64,000 nt of DNA from Ianthella basta (Eukaryota > Porifera > Demospongiae > Verongiida > Ianthellidae). Made by a program: the position numbers and the translations under genes. Location of the stretch: assembly GCA_964019415.1 (NCBI GenBank), contig OZ025872.1, forward strand, positions 7,805,822 to 7,869,821. Direction: 5' to 3'. The notes beneath the pieces are model-generated. The model was not told where the DNA came from and ran no database searches. It was given only the letters and a program-made list of their open reading frames with translations. This document shows positions 47,241 to 61,400 of the stretch, piece after piece (positions within the stretch are counted from its first letter, which is position 1; every line of letters begins with the position of its first letter).

Positions 47241-50200
47241 CTGCATCGTATAAAGAGGAAGAGTGCCTTGAACCAACATAGTGTCCCCATAGGCATATGT
47301 GCAGTGTGCAGCATGGTAGCAATGTGAACAAGGCATGCATACTACATAGAATATTAAAAGTAACACACTGGGTCCCCTCAGTGCTAACACTACGTTTCTA
47401 TACAAACCATGTACAGTATAATGTATTGGGAGAGTGCACTTGACACAGTCCTTATCAGGTAACTACTGTCACAGCTGAAGTGCATGGCTGTCATCTTCTA
47501 TACTAGGGATACACTTGTTTACCGGCTACCCCTTGGGTTCCTTACCAGGTGGGCTAGCTCCAACTTTCTCAACCTGAGCACTGATTGGTCGAGGGCCACT
47601 GGGAGGAGAGGAGCTGCTATGCCTCTCTGAAACTGCAAAACACAGTACGTACACAGTGCAACGAGGAGTGCTAGACAGTTATACAAAAAGTACATAACTG
47701 TGTACATTGTCAATGTCAGTTACAGTGTTGGGGGCTCTATAATTTATAAAGGTTTAGAAGCAAGGTAGAGCTGACAGCAGGTAAGTAAAGAACAGGTAAG
47801 TAAAATAAAATTGCTCACCTCCTCGTGAAATGTTGTCCACTAGGTGGAGTATTTCTGGATCAGATGGGTGTGGTTGGAGCTAGAGGGTGAAGGAGAGAGA
47901 CAACGACTGAGGTCCATATAATAGAATAGCAATAGTTCATCAAAAGCACAATTGCACCTAGTCCAAATGCTTGCCCCGATGACTTAAGTGCCAGACTAAT
48001 CATGGGTGAATGGTCTGGAGCTAGTGTTTGGATCATGCACTGATATGAGCAGCACTCACCTCTACTCCTTCAACAGGATGGAACCACACCTGATAAGCTT
48101 TCAAGTACTCATGGTGCTTTGATGACAAACTACAAATAACAGTACGCCCACGTGGGGTAGCCAGGTGGGTGGGGGGTCCACAGGGACACGCAAAGCCATA
48201 AATGGTAGCTGCTTCATCACTGAACTTGGAACCAAATACGGCTTGGGTGGATGCTTGAATTGCTGCTTCAAATGTAGACCGAATGACACTGCAGCAATCA
48301 TGCAGTTCAGCTGCAGTACATCTTGAATGAATGGAGGGGACACTAGGGACGATAGTGATGTATCCGGGAGATTCTGCTATGTAAATGTTCAGCTCCTTCC
48401 ATTGAAACTGAATGGCCAAACGAGTGCTCTTCTCTGGAATCACCTGCCAATCTTCCTTCTTGGCTAGCTTCACTGCTAGGCGAGTGAAGATGCCTTGTGG
48501 AAGATCCTGGGTTGACACAAAGGCATTCTTTTCAAATCTGAAAGCCACTAGCAGTGGAGCCACACTGCCTGGTGCAGATGCTTGTGAAACCTGTGAAGGA
48601 AGTGCTGCCGGCATGAAATAATCAACTGTAGAGGCACCAGGAGGTGATAAGCAGGCTGTTACACCAAGGTGGCACAGGCAGCGTAGTAGCCACACTCGGT
48701 CCACCTCCTTGAGGATGCCCAGCTCATTGAAAAGACCTTCATCCAAGTTAAGGATGCCGGTCTTCTTAAATGTCTTGGCTGCCATGCACTTGGGAATCTC
48801 AGTGAACTGTATTGCAAGGAGCTTTGACACTTCCTGTAGGAACATGCTGTTGTCTGTGCAGACTGTGTCGGAGACATCAGTGTGATCAACGAAAGTGAAG
48901 ACTCCAAGGGAGTGAAATAACTGCAGAAGGCTACGGAATTCGCGACTTGGGTCGGCTGAACTGACACACTTCAGCTCATGGGCATGCTCCAATAGCTCAG
49001 CAAATGGGAAGAACTTCTGAGGAACCTTTCGGGTCACCATTTCAAAGTGAAACCATCCTATTGGTATCTTGGTTTTCAGGGCACCATCGGAATGGGAAAG
49101 GACCATACGGAGATCATTAATGCTGGCCTGGTCTTCTTGAGCTCGCTGTGAGGCTTCATCATGCTGCATATTATTCACAAGGAAGAATAGTTGACCATTG
49201 GAATTGGGGACAATATGGGAATAATACGGCTTCTTCTCAAGCAGCTCGATACGCTTGGAAATCTTAGCAGCTGCTACTGCAGCAGTAATGCCCATTTCCA
49301 TTAGCTGATCTTTGAATGTGCCAACTAGAACTGTGCGGAATGTCGGAAATCGGATATTCAGCGGTAATACACTCTCATTACTGGATACCTTGTATGCCAA
49401 GGTCTGGGCGCTGGAAAGAGATCGCAGTGTCGTTCCCCAAACTGTCTCTAAACTTGCCGTCATCTTCACCTCTGCGGACTCATTTGGCCGGTATGTGATA
49501 GGTACTGGCTGATCGAGGTTCAGGGCTGCATTGAAGACGTGCACGTAAGTACATGGGATGTCCAAAAGCAAGGGAAGGACATCTTGAAAGCTTGGCTGAC
49601 CAGCGGTGTCAAGCAAGTGGACGAACCTGGCACCATTTAGTTGCAGTTCTTCCTCTAGACCTGCACTGAGGTCCCGCATGAGGCTTGAGTGTGCTTCAAG
49701 GAATGCAGATTGGCTGGTTAGCGTTGGAAGAGAAGAAGGTACGGAATAGGGCGAGTCTCCTGCTTTGGGACCAACTTTTTCACGAGACGCACGAGAGGGG
49801 ATTTCACTGGTAACAGCAGATTGCTTGATTTTTGTCACCAGCTGTTTAGGTTTGGCATGGTGGTCTTCTGGAGGATCCTTTGGTATTGCTGCAGTGACAT
49901 GGTACTGGCGGCTGAGGCAGGATGACCTGATAGAGCAGGCCATCTTCTCATCAGAGAGCGGCAGCCAGACTAAGGTTCCTTCAACTGCATACTTCTCTGC
50001 CGAAATGGAGACAACTTCTGGCTTTGCCATGACAGGTGTGCTGATCTTGACTTCTTTTGGCTTGTTGTGCACCAAGAGGTGCTTCAAGCAGGATTTGCCT
50101 GTGGCAGGTGGGCCCATTATAATGTTACGGTTGATAGCGACATCTACAGATCCCTGCTTCTCCACTGCCTCCTCATAGTCAGGTAGCCATGAGGGTGGTT

Positions 50201-52389
50201 TCTGAGGTGCTGTAATGAACAAGAAGGGACACACAATTTAGACAAATAATTTATGCATACCTGAGACAAGCAATTATAACAATATGCAGGGTACTGTGTT
50301 ATAGGATACAGCTATTAGTGGGTAATTGGAAATATGTATACACGCTTTCTTGCACTCTTTCAAATATGAGTTGTTGCATCCATTAAACCATGATTGATCA
50401 AATACATGTGCATACAGAGTCCACAGTGCATGTAATTAACTGTATAGCAATGAATGACATAAAACACAAACCAAGTCAATGCTTACCAGAGTCAGCTATT
50501 TCCAGCAGCCTCCATGCAGTGTCAATGTCACCTTCATTAACAGCTTTGCATACTGTGTCATCAGCGAGTGCACCTGTACAAGTCCAAGAGGAGTAACACC
50601 TCACCGTTAACTGACAACATCCAACAACAACACTGGAATGTGCAAGGGTTCAGCCAGCTCTGAGGTGTAGGCCTTCTGAGGTGACAGGTGGCAGGTGTCA
50701 ACTGCTACCTGTCACCTGTCAGCTGCTATTGAGCATTGGAAGTAAGGACAACTGTAGAGGGTGACCATTCTACTGACTCTCCTAATGACATTACAGTTAA
50801 CCCAATCTGCTCAAACTAGAGTGAAGCACATTTCTGAAATTCACTGCACACATACACACAGGTGTCTTAGAGATTGCTACACCAAACCACATCAACCAAG
50901 AAACACCCATGCTCTGTGGCACATTACATAGTCACACTTCTGTAAGTTTATTCACTCTCTCTAAAGACTATTACAACTGTGATAATTAAGGACATACATG
51001 TGTGTAGATGAGCAAGGTTTTCAAATTTGTGTCATCAGTTGCTGACTCAGGTTATCAAAGGACTTCACGTAAGAGCTCAGCCATGGAACATACCAGTTGG
51101 TGAATGGTAACGTGGTCATGTGGGGGTGAGGTCATATAGTGTAACTTGATTGTTGGCCACTTTAGTGTGGGGCTCACTCAGGCTCATGCCATTGAATGAA
51201 GCACACTCACCTTTTAGGAGGAGCAGCTTTGCTACTCCTAAATGGCCTCCCTCAATGGCCAGATGTAATGGCGTCTTGGCTGCTCCTCCAGTGCTGGCAC
51301 TCTGCAACAGGAAACAAAGCAGGAGGTAACTGGACAAGGTGGAATGGAGGGGAATGCTATCATAATCACATAGCACATGATATAAGTGAACAACTGATTA
51401 CTGGTACTTTCTAGTAATAGATCCCGTTGCCATGGTAACGTGCATCTAAACGATGTTTCTAAACGTCGTAGACACCCTGGGTGTTGTTTCGCGCGTGGTC
51501 TATTTCGTCTAGCCGTGTTCTAATTCGACGCGCGGCGTTCGTGCCTATGCTCTAAATAGCGATTTAGAGCATGGGCGTGGCACGTGCGTCGTTCGCGCTA
51601 TGCTCTAAATCCCGATTTAGAGCATGGGCGTGGCATGCGCGTCGTTCGCGCCTATGCTCTAAATAGCGATTTAGAGCATGGGCGTGGCTTGGGCCCATGG
51701 TCTATAGCAGAGAAACTGCAGCTGTGATAACAATAGTAGCTAACTCCACAACATACGATGCACAGTTCGCTCAGCTTACTTGTTCGTCTACAAACAGGGT
51801 AAAGCAACAATCCGGCATGCAGCGGCCTCTGAACCAGAGCCAAGAAAGGAACTGGTTACGAGCTGGGAACAGGCTTAGGACACCGCTCTGGGAAACGCTG
51901 TGGCTGACGGGGCTGACAGTGAGTAAGCTTACGTTTAGCTTACGCTCCGCATCCACTGCCGACCTTTAGGGACATCTGCTGCGAGATGACAAACCCCATA
52001 ACCAAACGACGTTTTCTCGGCCATTGTCAGAAATTGCTAACTACTTCCGGAAGACGCGTGATGACGCAAGTACGAGTAGTTAAACTGCTTCGCTGCCGCT
52101 CCTTGCCTAATCGTTGGGATCTATAACACTTAAATGCTGACCAATCGGTGTCTCTGAAGATTTAGACCACTCAGCACTCGGGCGCTTCGTGCCCTCGCGC
52201 CTCGTGCTCTAAATCTCAGAGACACCTCTTGGTCAGCATTTAACTATTACATAGAGAATGCACTGACAGGCGTCCAGCCAAAACAGCCATTAATGTGACC
52301 TACTTGCACTTTCATATACTCATAACATAACCTTTGCTCTTCACACAACACACTGTGTATTAGACACACACACACACACGCACACACGC

Positions 52390-52475
<86 letters not shown>

Positions 52476-55400
52476 AGACATACACCAACACATGTCAACA
52501 TGCACACTCACACTGTACACACACCTTGACATGGTCTTCGGGGCTGAACTTGAACTGATCAATAACCAGCTCCACTACCTTCGCATGGCCCTTCTTTACT
52601 GCTAAATGCAGCATGTTGAATCCATCCTTGTCAGTACTGTTGATGAGTGAAGGCATCTTTGGTTCTAGGTGGCAAATGGTATGGCCATGACCTACCATTG
52701 CAGCCAGATGCAGAGCATTTCGTCCCAACTATATACACAAAGGGAATGCATGGCATTTAAATACACAACTGGCATAGGATGGACATACAAAACAGAACAG
52801 AAGACAGTGAAGTAAACATGTGCCAAGGGAACAAACGAGACATGTGGCTGATCATGAATTGTAGAGATCAATGAAGGCTTATGTTGATATTTTCTGGATT
52901 ACAGGAGGCTGGCTGCTATAGACAAGTGGTTGTATTATACAGCAACCACTATGGTACAGGTCCACTGTACTACCAGTTGTAGATGTCAACATGTCAGTAT
53001 AGTGTAAGTGAGGCACAACAGTGACAGTTGGGGGACTCTCCCATTCTCTAGCTTCCAACCCTTAGTTTGCATTAGTGCCCTATCTTCACTACATGAACTA
53101 ATGAGCAGTAGGGGTTGTGGTTAGACTCTGCCACCCTGTAAGACCTCAGCCTCACACCTTGGTCAATAACACATGAGATCAATTGTCACTTACCTTGTCC
53201 ACATCCATTACTGAGCAGCAGTACGTTTCCATTAGAACATCAATAAAGGCATTGTGACCATTGTATGCTGCTGTCAACAGAGGTGTCCTGCCCACCTGCA
53301 GGAACACAGCAGAGACAACAACAAGAGTGGAAGGTAATGTAAGGAGAGCATACACCACTGGTCATCACACATAATGTGGCTTTGAGGTGCCTACAATACT
53401 TTACGGTACATACTAGACTCAGCACACATGATACAAACATGTTGTTTAATTTTGGATCCAGAGAAGTCCGCTCAATTCCAACCCACTTCACAGCCTACAA
53501 CACTTAGGCACATGCATGCACTCTCATCACACAACACACAACCCACTACGGGTCCCAATGCACACTGCAAGACACCTTGTGATATAACACATACACCCAC
53601 ATTGTCACGTGCAGTGGTGTCCCCACTGTATTCATCAATTAGAACTTTGGCAAATTCAACGCGGCCATTCTGAGCTGCACAGTGCAGTAGAGAGGATCCA
53701 TTCTTGGTAGTGCTTTGAAGAAGTGCCTCCATCTTTGGTGCTAGGTAACGAAGTGCGTCAACATGACCACCTAGTGCAGCATGGTGCAGAGCATTGCTCC
53801 CTTCCTACATAAAGGAATGCCAAACAACTTAAGACCTGACTGCTACAGGAGTGGACACACACTATTCATGTACATGATGGATGTGTCACCTCATGCCTCT
53901 TAAAGGACACACAGTCTACAGTAACAGTGGCTACTAGCTGCAAGGCCACCGCCTTCGGCAGGCCCTGTATATAGGAGGGTAAACTGTAAAGTGGTCCAGT
54001 GCTTCCTGTAGGGGGATCTAGTGCGTCCTGTAGAGGGGTCCTGTGTGTTTGTCGCAGATCCAAGATGGCCGACGGTCGGTTCTTTTTGGATTTTCGCCGC
54101 ACACTCCTCGGCAGCAGCTTATTTTAGCATGTCTACCACCTTATATTGATGTGAGGTACAGCGTGCCATGGCTGGGAACGTTTGGTCGCTTTCCGTCGAC
54201 GCTCGCAGGAGGAGTTCACAAACAATGGTCGGGGCTCCTTTTTTGTATTGGCAGCATAGGAGCGTGCACGGAAAACCGTATATTTTCTCCATAAATTCAA
54301 GATGGCGGCCGGTCATTTGGAGGTTTTTCGCCGCGCACTCCTTGACAGGGGCTTCTTCGCGCACGTTGCCCCCTTAGATCGAGACCGGGTGTGGCATCCA
54401 TAATCTGGGAAAGTTTGGTGTCCATGCACCGTTGCTCGCGGGAAGAGTTCGCGAACAACCGTTCTGCTCAACTCCTTCTTAATATATATAGATGTACTAG
54501 GATAGCATGCAGAGTTGGGACCATCAGCAGAGCACATTAGGAGAAGGTACAATGTATTACAGGTGCAAGGAAACATGCCATGTCTGACAAAGAACTATAT
54601 AATTATGCTGAAATTGACTCCTCCAAGGTCACTCCACCAAGGTCACTCCATCAATGTGACTCACTATGTTCTGTGCAGCTACAGGGCAACCCTGTTTGAG
54701 ACATTCCTCTAATTTGTGCAAGTCCACATTTTGTGCTGCCACCAAAAAAACATACTCCAGTCCCTGTACAGGAGACACAATGGTGCTTTCATCAAATGCT
54801 GAGCAAAACACATTCCAATGCTGTAAAAAGTGACATATCAGGAATGACACCATTTATACATAGATAATAGTCATACAGTGCTGTACATGTTGCATGGGTT
54901 TTCACATGCAGGATGACCACAAAGTAAACAGAACTTGTGTCACCTCATTAAAGGGCACCCAGGTCACAGTGCCCATGCATGGCATGTATGAAGTGGCAGC
55001 ACTAGCTCACGTGACAGAGAGGCTACTTTACATTAATAAATAAGTGTGTGTACTATATCCATTCACAGTACTAAGTGAGAAAGTTCTCTATTAATTGGTG
55101 GAAGTGAACTGTGCATACTTTCAAGGTCTGGCCATACATCCAAATGTATCCCCGAATGTGCAGTATATAGAGTGTCCACACAGTACGGGTGTGCATCACA
55201 CATTAATGCACATTGAAGTGCTACGGGAAAATCCTCTTGAATCAAAGTGGTCAATTTGACAGTGAAACCAATTCACAATAGGAGAATTGCTCACAAGTTG
55301 AGAGTTGCTTATTGTAGAGATTAATCACTGGAAATTTTACACCAACCAGCCTTCTACACCAATGGTGTCTCAGGAGGCTGGGGGGGCATCATGCCCTATT

Positions 55401-58400
55401 GATGACAACCAGTGATCACAGCCTTCCCCCGCTAGTCATCCTACAAAGATGGTAGAGCCACAGACAGCTGTTTCGCCCTAGTTGGGGCTCATCAGTGTGG
55501 CGTACTGATGGATGGTAAGATGACTAGCTACTCTTGTGTCCACCACTAGTGGTGGACACAAGAGTAGCAGAGTAACATCCATCAGTACGCCACACTGATG
55601 AGCCCCCCCTGAGACACCATTGGTGTAGAAGGCTGGTCGGTGTAAAATTTCCAGTGATTAATCTCTGTCAACCAATCCTCAGCAGTGGTTCAACTGCTAC
55701 AAACTGTCCTTTGCTTATTGTACATGTATTTGTACATGTATTTGAGTTCTGGAAAGCAAGTAATGCTAACAGTCAAGAAATGAAACAGCAAATGAGCAGT
55801 GATAGCATAAGTAGGACTGATGTATTTGCTTGCTCAAAACAAATTACCAAGAGTTTTAACTTTGCCTATTAAATAAACTGTAGGTTTGCTAGTTCACTTT
55901 GGATAGAGAGCCAAATGACTCATAACACTGATCAGCACACAAAAACAAGCTAATGTTAACAACGTGCACTCACCTTCTGAGGGTCATCTATAATGCAACC
56001 ATATTGGTCAATGAGAATCTTTACAAGTTCGGAGTGTCCACTTGCATATGCCACCATCACAGGTGTCAAGCCTTCCTGCAAGAGGCAGAGATGGATACAG
56101 AGTATAGTGAGATGGAGAATGCAAAGGCTGATAGATCGCTGAATAATAATAATAACGTCATATTATTTATTATTGGGACAAAATTTACGGGTTATGAATG
56201 AAAATACACCTTTGTCACATGTGTATACTTGCCATAAGATAACCCACAGGTGGCTGAATCTTTGGAGGACAATCACAGGTCTAGCACGAACAAACACACA
56301 CACACACACAAGTACATTTGCATACATATGGAATAGTGTGTGTATGTGTACATGTACATTATAAAATGCTCAATCTGCAATTTAAAGTACAAATTATAAT
56401 CAGGTCTGACTTTTAAAGGGGATGTCAAAATGGGGTAGTTTACAATACCACTAGCCTGTGCGCACTGGTGGAATGAAGCCCTTGTAATGCCATCAACCTT
56501 GGTTGCCTAAGAGTATTGTGTTAGTGCAGTCACAATGTCTCATGATCGTGGATCAAAGGGTGCATTAAATTTAGATTACTAATAGTGCATGTGACCCAGT
56601 TCAATTGCAGACTTCCTTGGGTGAGGGGATCCGTTGCTATGTACAAGCAATCAAAGAAGCCAGGTTGCATTGCATGTCCAAGGCATTGACTTCTAGTTTT
56701 CGATAGGTTCAAGCCTCCTGACCATGCAATGAGGCTCATGTAGTTTTGTGTGCACCATTCAAATCACAGACATTTCTGGCCAAATCTTACAACAGTGCAT
56801 GAGTGGTGGACATTCTGTGGGTTACATTATACTCAAATAACTGTGCATACACTAAGTGACCTACCCACACAGCTGTCGGAGGACTGACATATGGACTAAA
56901 GACAACTTTAGTATAACGAATAGCAAACAAAACACTCCTCAACAAATGTCCACATGTACAACCACAAATACATGTCCATACATCCACACACTGCTTGCAC
57001 ATGCTAATAGACTTATTGATGTGCACAATGTCAAAACACAGTGCACCCTATGGCCAGCTGTAGCTTGTACAAAATACTATACAAAAGCACAATAGTGCAA
57101 ATTACAAACACCTAAATGATCACACTATAGGCAGCTCATTGCTCAACCTGCTATGCCACACTTCATATTACATTACATTTTAAGGAAATTATGTATGTAT
57201 CACAAGAAAACCTGCTACACAGAACACTAGAAAATGTGGACTAAGACCTCTCTAATGAGGGCAGTGCATACTGTCCCAGCTACATCAAGATGTGCACAAA
57301 GGTACCTCTGAAATATGGACACCTCTTAAATAAGAACAGAGCCTACTGTCCCAGCTACGCACATAGAGATGAATGCTAATTTACCTCTGAAATAAGGGCA
57401 ACTCTCTAACGAGGACAGTGCCTACTGTCTCAGCTATACAGGGATGCATACAAAACTACTTCTGAAATAAGAGTACCTCACTACTGTGGATAATTGGGTC
57501 GTTCCTACAGGTGCTCAGACTAGAAGGAACTGTGTCATTGTCGTGTACAGCATACAAATGCTGTACGGTGAGGAAACGCCTGTTGAAGGACCACATTAAA
57601 GTATTCATGGATAATCACTCAGTGCCTTACGCACGTGGTATCCATTATACTGTGTGTGTTCCACTCCTATACTGTGATAGGCTACGTATAATGGATAAGC
57701 ACATGCAGGCAATAGAATACACTACATGCACTTAGGGACACAATCAGCATTTTATGTGCCATAACACTTTGTGTCAGTGACATAACTATGGGTGGTGAGC
57801 ACACTCTATTTTAGAGGCACAAGGACTAACTTGAGTGCAATTGGCCTATCCCCCCCCCCCCCCCCCCACCCCCCCAATTATGATATAAAATGCACTCATA
57901 CACACACTACAAAGCACTAAAGAGTGTACGAATTTTGGTCATGAAATGATGAAGTTACCCTAGTAAATGCATGAATGGGCGGAATCACCCGCAGAACCAC
58001 ACTAATGCCAGCCTACGCTAGCTAGGCTACAAGGAAACATAGATGCTGGGGTCTGCTACTACTGGAACTACAGTACATGACTGTGGTATACATACTTGCC
58101 AAACGCACACACGCATGCACACACACCATTGTATGGTAAGCAGCACACAATTTTTACTGCATGGTTTATGTGGCTCTAATAGACAAATGTCCACATCTAC
58201 TGTCCCTGTGCAGTGCATCATGTATGTATGTTCAGAGATCACGAAATGTATCACACATACAATAAAATATGTAGACCAACCTTGGTTTTGGATTCTACAT
58301 CTAAATGACAGGTCTTCATGAGGTAATCAAGCATGGACAAATGACCCTCTCGAGCTGCCCAGTGTATGGCTGTGAAGCCTTGATCATCTGTATCAAAGAG

Positions 58401-61400
58401 GTGATCCTTCATCTTTGGGGCAAGGTACTCTGCAATGTCAACATGGCCTCCAATAGCACACGCATGAAAGGCATTCATTTCACCCTATAGTAAACAAAAG
58501 GAATAGGTTCACAACAGATCACCACCTGTACACACATGCAGGGTGCACACCTCAGGATGAAGAAGGAATTAGTGGATAGTAGGTGTGGGCGGTACATGTC
58601 ACATGGCTGCTGTGACATCTGCCCTATCTCATGAAACATTATACCAAGCTATAACATACTGCCATTCACTGTACACTGCCATCATTGCCAGGTATGTACA
58701 GTAATGTACTGAAGGCATGCATAGGTAATATTCAAATAGTTTACAATGCAAGCCATGCAATGACCGTATAGCCAGCTACTCAAGCAGCTGCCATTGTCGG
58801 TCATGATGTCAAAATGATAGTCTTTGTTATGCTACCCCCGTACAACTTTCAAATAGCAACCCTTTCACTTCACTAATGCCATCCTACGCTATAGCTAGGC
58901 TAGTAGGAAACATAGACAATGGGGTCTGCTATAGCTACTACTGGAACTACATGATTGTAGCATACATGCCAAAATAAATACACACACGCACGCACGCACA
59001 CACACACCATTGTATATAATGGAAAGCAGCACGCAATTTTACTGCATGGTTTATGTGGTTCTAGTATACAAATGTCCACATCTACTGTCCCCGTGCAGTG
59101 CATCATGTACATATGTTCAGAGATCACAAAATGTATCATACATACAATAAACAATGTATACCAACCTTGGTTTTGGGCATGCATAAGTAATATTCCAATA
59201 ATTCACAATACAATGCATGCCATAAATGTATTGTGGTGCAAAGTGTGACTGGACACATAACTCAAGGACACACACTCAGCATTCAAAGCACATGGAATGC
59301 CAATTGCATACGCCATGTCTATGGCATGGTTGGCTGACAGTGAGTGCAGCAACACATGACAATTAGGGGCACACACAATGACACCCAACCATTCATTGAC
59401 ACTTACGTCTACCGTCCTAGCTACATACAGATGTGGAAAAAGAAAGCTACTTCTAAAACAAGACACCTCTCTAATCATGGCAGTAGTGAATGAGGGCAGT
59501 AGTGATGGTTTCATTTCTAAACAACATTGTTAAGAGAAGAGAAATTCTCACCTACCCTACCCTAGCATCCACATTTGGCATGTGAATGGGGTGGTAGCAG
59601 GCAAGTTGACATGGTCAAGTGTTACAACCAAGCTACATCCCATATAGGGCAATTTGAGTTCCTTGCTAAGGGGCTTGCAAAGTCTCTGGGTTGGATGGTG
59701 AGATGTCTCTGTTTGGGTTAATGTGGAAATGGCAGTTCCTGCAGGTAGTGGGGTTCAACGCATCTTATGCTATCTTAGCCCAATTGCAGCTTCGAATCAA
59801 CAGAGAGATCATGGTATGCCGGTTTGATCAACATAGGATAGAAGTGACTGTAGGGGTGATAGTGGCCCTTCAAGGCCTGCATGGTCACTTTTGGGCACTC
59901 CCAGCTGTGAGGTCTGAGGAATAGTTTATTCTCATTGTTATCGATGTGATCAGGGCCATTCATCGGTATGCAGTATGTGGTCCAAGTCCCACCCCCACAG
60001 CATTAGTTCCAGACAGTATGGATGAAGATTGAAGGGGTGTTCACCATGTACAGTTTTGAAACGAATCATGTTTGCTTAGCAACAAGGCAGGCAAAAGTGT
60101 TGCTTTGTTACAGGTAGGGGTTTAACGAATACTCTTTATTATAAGTTTGAATATTCGTTGTTTCCAATGAATGAACAATTATTCGAATATACATTTCACC
60201 GGAAGTGATTACCAAATATGGCGGCCTTCTGAGAAACGATTACCGGGAAGTAAGAGGAGAAAGATAGATGAAGAGCAGAACGAGTGCACTTGACCTGACA
60301 AAAGCATTCTTCTGTTGTTACTGCATCAACCATGCAAGTTAGGAAGTGTTTCATTTCATAGACACATATCAACTGGTTCCTGAATGAAACAAGTTTCATG
60401 TGGTTGGAGGCCATTTTTAGGACGTCATATACCTACATAAAATTAATAATCAATAAAATCCTTCAATGACAATTAGGTGTACGTATGCACAGTTCAGTTC
60501 ACCCCACCACCTATTGATACTTGCAGTATGCATTGCCCTCACCTTAGTCCTGTGAAGGACGTCAGCACCATAACTTTCACAAAGCAGCTGAGCTAGATCT
60601 GTGTGTCCATACTGAGTTGCATAGAATAGAGCTGTCGAGCCATCCTGAAGGAAGGGTGTAAAAATGGACTGAACATCAAGTGTGTGCTTGTATGACATTG
60701 ATAAGGGAGTAACATCCACGCATATCACTTTACAAGGTACAAATATTGGGGGATTGAGTTCTAGGCAGTATGTATCCATAGAAAAATTGGAATGGGTACA
60801 GTGAGTAATTATACTACAATTCATACAAAATTTAATTGGTTCCTGTATACCCTGGCCTTCCATCAACTTGTTGTACAGTTCTACTCGTGTTCCAGGTACC
60901 TAACTTCCTCATGACATCTGAGGGCTTCATCTGGAACACAAACGTATGTTCATGCTCCTATGAAATGTTTCAAAACATTGCCCTGAGTCTACTTACATTG
61001 CTCTTTTCCTCAACGTTGCTTCCATTTTCAAGAAGATAGTTAGCCACCTCTGTGTGGCCATTCCATGCTGCCAACAGAAGTGGAGTGCCACCTTTCTGTA
61101 CATGAAAAAAAAACAGAAATCCGATGACATGACATGTCTACTAGTGTACCACACAAACTAGTGTACGTGCACTGATAACATTTCTAATCAAAAGTTATAA
61201 TGCAAAACATAGGAAAATTGGAAATGTAATTAAGTACAAATGAAAGTACTCCGAATTTCAAATGTGCTATGTTGGACAGAAATTGTGTTGTAATTTGAAC
61301 AAGTGCAGTTACCTCATTTTTTACATTCACTGGCATCCCTGCCCTACTAACTCCTTCACTTTGGTTAGGTCTCCTTCTTTGGCTGCATCCAGCAATTCCT

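Larger units (their letters stand above)
51417..52246. mobile_element. Copy-2-specific ~830-bp insertion of palindromic DNA
   Basis: Absent from paralog 1 (junction near 5,090). It contains a three-unit palindromic tandem array (51536-51690) and a foldback (52130-52243). A plus ORF at 51697-51969 has no recognisable domain. No clear TIRs or target duplication. Confidence 0.55.
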
